Shown here in pieces: positions 58,539 to 63,854 of a DNA stretch of 63,854 nucleotides. Position numbers and translations under genes: made by a program. The notes under the pieces are model-generated. The model saw only the letters and a program-made list of their open reading frames with translations. It was not told where the DNA came from and searched no databases. This stretch comes from Alphaproteobacteria bacterium (GTDB lineage Bacteria > Pseudomonadota > Alphaproteobacteria > Rs-D84), in contig WQXN01000003.1 in the NCBI GenBank assembly GCA_009784815.1, forward strand, positions 1 through 63,854. Direction: 5' to 3'. Positions within the stretch are counted from its first letter, which is position 1. Every line of letters starts with the position of its first letter.

Positions 58539-58614
58539 GCCGACTTAGCTCAGCTGGTAGAGCACCTCATTCGTAATGAGGGGGTCGGAGGTTCGAATCC
58601 TCTAGTCGGCACCA
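58539..58614 (+). tRNA. tRNA-Thr (CGT)
   Basis: 76 bases with encoded CCA. The stem CCTCA/TGAGG encloses TTCGTAA, so the anticodon is CGT. The acceptor GCCGACT pairs with AGTCGGC. Confidence 0.95.
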
Positions 58615-58626
58615 CCTAAACATAGC

Positions 58627-58660
58627 TGTCATTTCCCGGCTACAACCGTGGAATCTCGGC
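58627..58660. repeat. GTCATTTCCCGG-type interspersed unit
   Basis: GTCATTTCCCGGCTACAACC with GTGGAATCTCGG; a degenerate copy of the 37697 unit. Confidence 0.55.
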
Positions 58661-58679
58661 CACTAAAAAAGGAGAGAAC

Positions 58680-59000
58680 ATGAAAAAACTATTCGCAACC
58701 GCCGCCGTCGCCGCCAGCCTCGCGGCCTGCTCGGACTCTAACGCGCTGGAAGCCAAAATGGGCGACACGGTCGTGATCTATTTCGAAGGCTACCTGGACG
58801 GTGTGCAATTCGAAGGAGGTACTGGCACGCATCCCCTCACCTTGGGAAGCGGCCAGTTCGTACCCGGTTTTGAAGAGCAGGTGGTCGGCATGAAAGTCGG
58901 CGATGAAAAAGATGTGTTTATTACGTTCCCGACCAACTACGTTCCGCATCTTGCCGGCAAGGACGTCGTCTTCAAAGTCTCGGTCCAAGAAATAAAATAA
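58680..59000 (+). CDS. FKBP-type peptidyl-prolyl isomerase, lipoprotein
   Basis: 106 residues. The lipoprotein signal MKKLFATAAVAASLAAC has lipobox LAAC. The mature part is a minimal FKBP domain: GDTVVIYFEGYLDGVQFEGG, then LGSGQFVPGFEEQVVGMKVG and DVVFKVSVQEI. It probably helps fold periplasmic proteins. It is shorter than usual FKBPs in one loop; the YFPPSLAYG-type segment is TFPTNYVPHLAG. AAAAGGAG upstream. Confidence 0.85.
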   Translation: MKKLFATAAVAASLAACSDSNALEAKMGDTVVIYFEGYLDGVQFEGGTGTHPLTLGSGQFVPGFEEQVVGMKVGDEKDVFITFPTNYVPHLAGKDVVFKVSVQEIK

Positions 59001-59012
59001 ATAATATTACAC

Positions 59013-59068
59013 TGTCATCCCCGGCAAGCGAAGCGCGACCGGGGACCTCCTACCACAAGCAGAGCCTA
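59013..59068. repeat. GTCATCCCCGG-type repeat with CACAAGCAGAGCC tail
   Basis: GTCATCCCCGGCAAGCGAAG with CGACCGGGGACCTCC, then the TACCACAAGCAGAGCCT tail shared with 53056-53070 and 60056-60071. Confidence 0.65.
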
Positions 59069-59214
59069 AAATAAAACTGTCGTCGGCTTCATCCGGCGAC
59101 TCATTACTTTTACTATTTACCCTCTTCCTTTCATTCCTAGGAACACCCACTTATAGTTTTTCTCCGCGCTCTGTTCCACTCTCCTCTCGCTAAACCAACT
59201 CAAAAGGAGAGAAT

Positions 59215-59718
59215 ATGGAACCGGCAAAAATACTTCAAGGATTCAAAGATGTCGCGGACACTCAGGCGCTGCTTCACGAAGAAGCCATGATGTGCGCGCA
59301 CCGCGAAAACCTTAACGGCGTGAAACGTCTTCACAGACATCTTGCAAAAACATTTCAACATCACGGGATCTGTCTTCTGAACTTCGGCATGGACTTTGGA
59401 TTTTACGAAATGAAAAAACCTGATGTAAAAAAAGGCTTCGACGCCAAGAACCTGAAAGACCACCTGAATAAGATGGTTCCGCGCCTTGAACAAGACATAG
59501 AAAAACTTAAAAAACTGAACGGTGATTTTATAAAATTCTACGGCATGCCCTGTCCCGAGGGAATCCAAATGCAGGACTGCCTGGTGCGCAAATGGGCGAA
59601 AATAAAGTTCCGCTGGATACCGCGCTTCGAATTCACGAAGTGGGACCCGCTGGATATAGTGCAATGGGACAAATGGCTGCATGATAAAATCCGCGACGAA
59701 CACGACGGCGGCAAATAG
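59215..59718 (+). CDS. Hypothetical helical protein, ferritin-like pattern
   Basis: 167 residues. AAAAGGAGAG precedes the ATG. The N-terminal half has a His/Glu-rich helix pair (LLHEEAMMCAHRENLNGVKR, LHRHLAKTFQHHGICLLNFG) that resembles ferritin-like four-helix proteins, but the metal motif is not exact. The C-terminal half is basic and Trp-rich (WAKIKFRWIPRFEFTKWDP). No family assigned and no signal peptide. Confidence 0.55.
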   Translation: MEPAKILQGFKDVADTQALLHEEAMMCAHRENLNGVKRLHRHLAKTFQHHGICLLNFGMDFGFYEMKKPDVKKGFDAKNLKDHLNKMVPRLEQDIEKLKKLNGDFIKFYGMPCPEGIQMQDCLVRKWAKIKFRWIPRFEFTKWDPLDIVQWDKWLHDKIRDEHDGGK

Positions 59719-59745
59719 TCGCTACGAATAGTAGTGCGCCAAATT

Positions 59746-59771
59746 AATAATGCCGTTATCGCGGCATTATT
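59746..59771. terminator. Perfect hairpin terminator
   Basis: AATAATGCCG-TTATCG-CGGCATTATT, directly followed by a longer palindrome. Confidence 0.7.
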
Positions 59772-59904
59772 AAATAAATCGATTTAGACATGCCAGATAC
59801 TGCGTATTTGAAGTTTTTTAATTCCGCGCTAATGTACCCATAAGTACATGCCGGAATTAAAAAACGAAAAACGCCAAGTAGATGGCGTGTATAAATCGAT
59901 TTAT
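59772..59904. repeat. Variant nested palindrome
   Basis: Outer AATAAATCGATTTA with TAAATCGATTTATT. Next ACATGCCAG with AGATGGCGTGT. An internal region has ATACTGCGTATTTGAAG on the left and CGAAAAACGCCAAGTAG on the right. The apical stem TTTTTTAATTCCG pairs with CGGAATTAAAAAA, with a GTAC/GTAC loop. It has the same tiered design, with GAAG and CCAAG on swapped sides, suggesting the inner element lies in the opposite orientation. Confidence 0.7.
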
Positions 59905-59981
59905 TGGCGCGCCCGAGAGGAGTCGAACCCCTAACCTTCTGATCCGTAGTCAAACGCTCTATCCAATTGAGCTACGGGCGC
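59905..59981 (-). tRNA. tRNA-Arg (ACG)
   Basis: 77 bases with encoded CCA. The stem TTTGA/TCAGA encloses CTACGGA; the anticodon ACG is expected to be edited to ICG. The acceptor GCGCCCG pairs with CGGGCGC. The nested palindrome abuts its 3' end. Confidence 0.94.
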
Positions 59982-59995
59982 AATCTTCTGTAATT

Positions 59996-60071
59996 GTCAT
60001 CCCGGGCGGTTCGCGCCATAGTTCGCAAGAACAAAGGCGGATGACCCGGAACTTCCTACCACAAGCAGAGC
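59996..60071. repeat. REP-like repeat downstream of rpmA
   Basis: GTCATCCCGGGCGGTTCGCG, CCATAGTTCGCAAGAACAAA, GGCGGATGACCCGG, then the CACAAGCAGAGC tail. It is a hybrid of the two short repeat types of this window. Confidence 0.7.
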
Positions 60072-60077
60072 TTAAAA

Positions 60078-60332
60078 CTACTCTGCAACCACCGACACCG
60101 TAGTGCGTCCGCCGGTGCCCTTTTTGAATTTTACATGTCCTTCAGCGGTCGCAAAGATCGTGTGATCGCGTCCCATTCCGACATTTACTCCGGGGTGAAC
60201 TTTCGTTCCCCTCTGGCGAACTATTATATTGCCCGACACGACTTTCTGCATACCGCCTTTCTTAACTCCAAGCCTTCTTCCGGCTGAATCGCGATTATTA
60301 TTAGTTGATCCGCCGCCTTTTTTATGTGCCAT
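60078..60332 (-). CDS. rpmA: 50S ribosomal protein L27
   Basis: Reaches into the peptidyl-transferase centre. 84 residues: [20 protein letters not shown] then [20 protein letters not shown], with the full conserved N-terminal tail. It follows rplU after 80 bases, as in most bacteria. Confidence 0.98.
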   Translation of the reverse strand: MAHKKGGGSTNNNRDSAGRRLGVKKGGMQKVVSGNIIVRQRGTKVHPGVNVGMGRDHTIFATAEGHVKFKKGTGGRTTVSVVAE

Positions 60333-60375
60333 TTCCTTATCCCTTTTCTAACTTTGTCGTTCCTCGGTCCCATAC

Positions 60376-60408
60376 TGTCATGCCACGGCTTGACCGGGGC
60401 ATTCCGGC
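60376..60408. repeat. GTCATGCCACGG-type interspersed unit
   Basis: GTCATGCCACGGCTTGACCG then GGGCATTCCGG, lying between rplU and rpmA; a further copy of the 37697 type. Confidence 0.55.
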
Positions 60409-60411
60409 CCA

Positions 60412-60708
60412 TTAAACCTTTATTTCCTTTATCCTGCAAACCGTGACGGCCTGCTTATGTCCGCGCGTACGGCGGTAGTTGTGACGACGTTTCTTCTTGA
60501 ATACAAGAACCTTGTCCAACTTATCCTGAGCCACGACATCGGCCACAACCTTCGCGCCCTTCACAAGCGGGTTTCCGATTTTATCCCCTGCCAGCAGCAC
60601 TTCCGTGAATTCGACAGTCTTATCTGCATCCAGTTTTTCGACTTTTACAACATCGCCGACTTTGACGCGATACTGTTTTCCGCCTGTTTGAAATATAGCG
60701 AATGACAT
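60412..60708 (-). CDS. rplU: 50S ribosomal protein L21
   Basis: 98 residues: [20 protein letters not shown] at the start and [20 protein letters not shown] near the end, the standard L21 signature. First gene of the rplU-rpmA operon. Confidence 0.97.
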   Translation of the reverse strand: MSFAIFQTGGKQYRVKVGDVVKVEKLDADKTVEFTEVLLAGDKIGNPLVKGAKVVADVVAQDKLDKVLVFKKKRRHNYRRTRGHKQAVTVCRIKEIKV

Positions 60709-60863
60709 GACTACACCTTATGATTGTGATTTGGTACCCGCCAAGGATATACCCGCCCCGCGCAAAAGTCAAGACCGAAATCTCAATACTTTCTATCCCC
60801 TAGGCATTTTTCCCTTTTCCCTACTCTTGACTCTTCTGTTATAATCCGTTATAGTCTTTAATT

Positions 60864-61304
60864 ATGAAGAAATTCACAAAAAAAGACATCGAAAACATAA
60901 TCCCGCACCGCGGCTCCATGCTGCTGATCGACGAAGTCCGCGACCTAACCCCGACCTCCGGCACGGGCATCCGCCGCGTACAAAGCGATGAATTCTGGTG
61001 CGCGGGACACTTCCCCGGCAAACCCATAATGCCCGGAGTAATCCAGCTGGAATCAATGGCCCAAACCGCCTGTTTCGTGATTTTAAAGGACCTGTTTGAT
61101 AAAACCGGCAACAAAGGCTTTGGGTTTTTCACAAACATCGACAAATGCAAATTCGTGAAAATGGTGCAACCCGGCGACATCTTAGAGCTAAAAGTGGAAC
61201 TTGCCATGCAAAAATTGACCATGCACAAGTTCCGCGGCCAAGCCTTCGTCAAAGGTGAACTTGCCTGCGAAGCCACCTTCTCCGCCATTATGCAATTATC
61301 TTAA
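60864..61304 (+). CDS. fabZ: 3-hydroxyacyl-ACP dehydratase FabZ-like
   Basis: Dehydrates 3-hydroxyacyl-ACP in fatty-acid synthesis. 146 residues of hotdog fold: DIENIIPHRGSMLLIDEV and the catalytic HFPGKPIMPGVIQLESMAQT (His, and Glu further on). A -10-like TATAGT lies eight bases before the ATG and TATAAT ten bases further up, with no Shine-Dalgarno, so it may be leaderless. Confidence 0.92.
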   Translation: MKKFTKKDIENIIPHRGSMLLIDEVRDLTPTSGTGIRRVQSDEFWCAGHFPGKPIMPGVIQLESMAQTACFVILKDLFDKTGNKGFGFFTNIDKCKFVKMVQPGDILELKVELAMQKLTMHKFRGQAFVKGELACEATFSAIMQLS

Positions 61305-61341
61305 TCTTTCCTTTTACCTTTTCCCTTCTATCTTTTTATGC

Positions 61342-61347
61342 TATAAT
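61342..61347 (+). promoter_or_regulatory. Extended -10 box of the third Cys-rich gene
   Basis: TTTTTATGCTATAAT, preceded by a pyrimidine-rich run; the ATG starts nine bases after the box with no Shine-Dalgarno. Confidence 0.55.
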
Positions 61348-61356
61348 GATCTACTA

Positions 61357-63438
61357 ATGATTAAACTCATCGCGATCTTTTTCGTACTTGTCGCGGCGTT
61401 CTCGCATACGTCGCACGCCTCGCGCAGCGCCGACGTCCGCGACTCCGGCCGCGCCCGCACAACCCATGAAGAATCTCGCCGAACCGCCGAATCCCGTGAC
61501 CTAACGCCCCGCGCCGCAACTATATCCGGCCGCACTCCTGGCGCCCCCGCTCGAAGTGCGACAATACAGCAACAGCAAAGAACCACAGCCCGCAGCGCAA
61601 CCCAGCAGCAGTCGGCTCGCAATATATCTCGCGCCGCGGTGACCCCGGGCCAACAGCGCTCTCCCGCCCGCAGCGCAACGACCCCGCGCGACCAAAACCG
61701 AACTGCGCGAAGCGCGACCCAGCTCGGTAGAATCGTAGCTCCCGTGGGCGGCGCGCGCTCCGCAAGATCAGCCGAAGCCCTTGGCGGGGACTACGCCCGC
61801 TGTCGTGACGCTTACACGCAATGCATGGACCAGTTCTGCGCGGCGGCGAATGAAACTTACCGGAAATGTATCTGTTCGGACACTTACATAGACCTTGCGG
61901 CTCAACGCGAAGCCCTTGAATCCGCGCAGAACGCGCTGCAAGAATTTCTGGCGTTTAATCTTACTATGGTCACTATGACCGGCTCGGAAGTCCAAGCCGC
62001 TTTAACCGGTACCGAAGGCGAACTCTCAATGCGCGAGGATACAAGCGCGAACCGTCAAAGACTGGACGACATTTTGAACAGCCTGAACAATCCTCCGTCG
62101 GGATCGTCCGGCAACCGCCGTCAATCCCCAAGCTTCGGCAGCATTGCGGATTTTTCCTGGGACATGGACGACATATGGGGAGGGGGCGCAACCCAAGGCG
62201 CGATCAGCAACGACGTCCGCGGCCGCCAGCTGTTCACTACGATCAACAGCCAGTGCCAGCAAATGCTGCGCGACACCTGCCGCAACACTAACATGTCTAT
62301 GATAGTCTCGACCTACACGCTTTCGATCGACGTCGACTGTCAAACTTTTCAAAACTCTCTGGACCGTCTTCGCCGCGACGTCCAAGGCAGAATCCGCGAA
62401 GCCAACCTTCGCCTGATGCAGGAACGCCTGAATGATTTTGACAGCAGGAATTCTCTTACCACGATCGAATGCCTGCAAAACGTTATGAGTGACCTCCGCA
62501 GCGACCTTGTCTGCGGCAACCAGTGGGAAAGATGCCTGGACTTCACGGGCCAATTTTTGGATCAAGGCCGCCCGATTATGACCGAACATTTCGGAGAACT
62601 GGCCAGCGTGCTGAATTTCGGCAGCGGCAACACAAGCCTTCTGGAAGCCAACCGCGGCAGTCCCTTCGTGCGTTCACTGGAAGAAAAACGCATCTTCGCG
62701 GCCGGCTCTCTCAGAACCTGCGAGCAAGAGCAGGAAATAGTCTGGCGCGAAGCCCTGAACAGATCGCTGATGGAAATATTCCAATCCCAAAGGCGCAAAA
62801 TCGACGACGTCAAGAACGAGTGTCTGGAAAAGCTTGCCGAATGCAGCGAAACCCAAACCGAATCCCTCGGCCGCTTCGGCATCGCCGGCGAGGAAGAGCT
62901 TGACGCGTCCGGCCAGCTGATAGTGATGGAGGTCTGCAGCGACATCCAGCGCGCGTGCGAAAGCGTCTTCGGCAGCGACACTCTGAACAATCTTCTTGAA
63001 CTTAAAAGACAAGGCCTTATGGATGAAAGCTGCGCGGACCGCGGCGGAGTTGTCGTGTACCACGACGATTACGAGCGCTGCGTAACAAACCAAGACGAAT
63101 GTACTGCGGTCGGCTGGAACTGGATCCCAAGCCCGACCACTCCGGGAACCGACGGCATAACCCACAGGCGCGGCACCTGCTCGATGTACCCGAACAGAAA
63201 TACGGACGACGTCTGCCGCAACGCTGGCGGACGCGTCGAAGGCCAGCAGTGCGTGTTTGCAAACATCTGGCACCGCCTGCCCAATACCAGACCTCTATGC
63301 GAAACCGATCGCGCGCTAATATGGCACAACGACAAATGCTGGCGAAGCTTTGACGCGGCGGCGGATATATGCCGCATCGCGGGCGGCGCGGTCGAAAATG
63401 GCAACTGCGTGTTTGAAACCCGTTTCAGACGCCCCTAA
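61357..63438 (+). CDS. Large Cys-rich secreted protein, paralogue group C
   Basis: 693 residues from the ATG at 61357, which follows the -10 box; a longer frame to 61255 overlaps fabZ. A signal peptide (MIKLIAIFFVLVAAFSHTSHA) is followed by an Arg/Ser/Ala/Thr-rich low-complexity region with SARSATxx repeats, about residues 40-140. Next come cysteine clusters (CRDAYTQCMDQFCAAANETY followed by RKCICSD; CGNQWERCLDF; CLEKLAECSE) and C-terminal repeats of the form CR-AGG-VE-G-CVF. It is probably a periplasmic or surface protein of the same machine as the other two large Cys-rich proteins. Function unknown. Confidence 0.65.
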   Translation: MIKLIAIFFVLVAAFSHTSHASRSADVRDSGRARTTHEESRRTAESRDLTPRAATISGRTPGAPARSATIQQQQRTTARSATQQQSARNISRAAVTPGQQRSPARSATTPRDQNRTARSATQLGRIVAPVGGARSARSAEALGGDYARCRDAYTQCMDQFCAAANETYRKCICSDTYIDLAAQREALESAQNALQEFLAFNLTMVTMTGSEVQAALTGTEGELSMREDTSANRQRLDDILNSLNNPPSGSSGNRRQSPSFGSIADFSWDMDDIWGGGATQGAISNDVRGRQLFTTINSQCQQMLRDTCRNTNMSMIVSTYTLSIDVDCQTFQNSLDRLRRDVQGRIREANLRLMQERLNDFDSRNSLTTIECLQNVMSDLRSDLVCGNQWERCLDFTGQFLDQGRPIMTEHFGELASVLNFGSGNTSLLEANRGSPFVRSLEEKRIFAAGSLRTCEQEQEIVWREALNRSLMEIFQSQRRKIDDVKNECLEKLAECSETQTESLGRFGIAGEEELDASGQLIVMEVCSDIQRACESVFGSDTLNNLLELKRQGLMDESCADRGGVVVYHDDYERCVTNQDECTAVGWNWIPSPTTPGTDGITHRRGTCSMYPNRNTDDVCRNAGGRVEGQQCVFANIWHRLPNTRPLCETDRALIWHNDKCWRSFDAAADICRIAGGAVENGNCVFETRFRRP

Positions 63439-63449
63439 AGGAGAACATC

Positions 63450-63707
63450 ATGGCAAAAGTAAAATCTTGGATAAGCATCTTGGGCGGTTTCGTAATGGCC
63501 CTGCTGTTCGTGAACGAAAGCGACGCGAACGTTCGCCACGCATCGGTAAGCGAGAATAGAATAGTCTACCGCCTAAGCGATCTCGAAGCCTGCCGTGACA
63601 GAACCTCGCAGGCGGACATAAGGAACTGCATGAATTTCACCGCGGCGCAAAATGCGTCGCGCGACCGTTGCCAAAGCTACGGCTGGCCCGACCGCTGCGC
63701 CTATTAA
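63450..63707 (+). CDS. Small Cys-rich secreted protein
   Basis: 85 residues with AAAGGAG before the ATG. The signal peptide-like start (WISILGGFVMALLFVNESDA) is followed by a mature part with four cysteines (EACRDRTSQ, RNCMNF, DRCQSYGWPDRC). It follows the large Cys-rich gene after 11 bases and is probably co-transcribed and functionally linked. No family recognised. Confidence 0.65.
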   Translation: MAKVKSWISILGGFVMALLFVNESDANVRHASVSENRIVYRLSDLEACRDRTSQADIRNCMNFTAAQNASRDRCQSYGWPDRCAY

Positions 63708-63712
63708 TCATC

Positions 63713-63788
63713 CCAAAAAATTCTATAAATATCGCAAACCAAGCTTATAAGCATACAAAAAATTCGCGTTATTAGCGGATTTTTTGAT
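63713..63788. terminator. Terminator with a truncated repeat in front
   Basis: A left half (CAAAAAATTCTATAAATATC, GCAAACCAAG) stops at CCAAG and is followed by CTTATAAGCATA and a complete small terminator CAAAAAATTCGC-GTTATTA-GCGGATTTTTTG. The remaining 66 bases of the window show nothing recognisable. Confidence 0.75.
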
Positions 63789-63854
63789 ATGTGCATTAGC
63801 GAGGTTGCAGCGGTCAGCGCACACAATAATTTACCAACAAGCCAACCCAGTCGA

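Noticed and set aside
61341-61765. Opposite-strand Cys/Arg-rich frames over the SARSAT region
   Set aside because: By-products of low-complexity, GC-rich coding DNA on the other strand.
5174-63788. The dispersed palindromes as a CRISPR array
   Set aside because: Copies are far apart, have no regular spacers, and their centres are conserved rather than variable.

Overview
Origin of the window. The coding style, the house-keeping genes (alaS, miaA, priA, dnaB, frr-uppS-cdsA-rseP-bamA, recF-ruvC-lspA-yidC, mraY-ftsW-murG, acpP-fabF-mltG, rplU-rpmA, fabZ) and the scattered type IV secretion-like genes suggest a chromosome segment of a Gram-negative alphaproteobacterium, possibly an uncultured host-associated lineage. 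The taxonomic call is an inference from gene content. Operons that are usually long are broken up: mraZ stands alone next to yidC, and secretion genes sit singly between repeats. This points to a heavily rearranged genome.

Layout. 1-5.8 kb: alaS (unusually short) divergent from miaA-priA, then small envelope genes. 5.9-7.7 kb: first block of short-tailed-phage genes (lysis-associated membrane protein, SleB-type hydrolase, holin-like protein, scaffold). 7.8-11.7 kb: host genes (histone H1-like protein, tRNA-Tyr, RNase P RNA, M48 protease, two unknowns). 11.9-15.5 kb: capsid, decoration-like and tail-tube genes. 15.5-25.4 kb: tRNA-Arg; the terminase ATPase half; dnaB and a large Cys-rich secreted protein; the terminase nuclease half; a pilin-like gene; an AT-rich ParA; then portal, Bbp19-like protein and lysozyme. 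25.4-35.5 kb: DUF4105 protein, dapB, yraN, and dispersed envelope/type IV secretion genes (two VirB8-like, a small lipoprotein, VirD4-like), each bounded by long nested palindromes, then an atypical phosphofructokinase. 35.5-43 kb: LysM protein, family II pyrophosphatase and the frr-to-bamA operon. 43-52.9 kb: mraZ, yidC-lspA-ruvC-recF, tRNA-Pro and mraY-ftsW-murG. 53-63.9 kb: broken GIY-YIG gene, two further Cys-rich secreted proteins, fatty-acid genes, mltG, two tRNAs, L21/L27 and fabZ.

Two signals stand out. (1) All recognisable phage particle genes are on the + strand and read as intact, yet they are interleaved with essential host genes, and the large terminase is cut into an ATPase ORF and a nuclease ORF 4.6 kb apart. 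This looks like a dispersed, possibly domesticated particle (gene-transfer-agent-like) or a prophage broken up by rearrangement. (2) Intrinsic terminators of a common design (left arm after AATAAT-C-C, right arm ending TTTTTTGTC) carry, in their loops, a second conserved palindromic element whose internal loop is CCAATACCAAG on one side and CGAAGCGTAGTGG on the other. Empty and filled forms occur side by side, truncated copies end repeatedly at CCAA(G), and the terminase is broken at the same motif. In addition, two promoters carry a nine-G run in the -35/-10 spacer, the classic layout of a phase-variable promoter.
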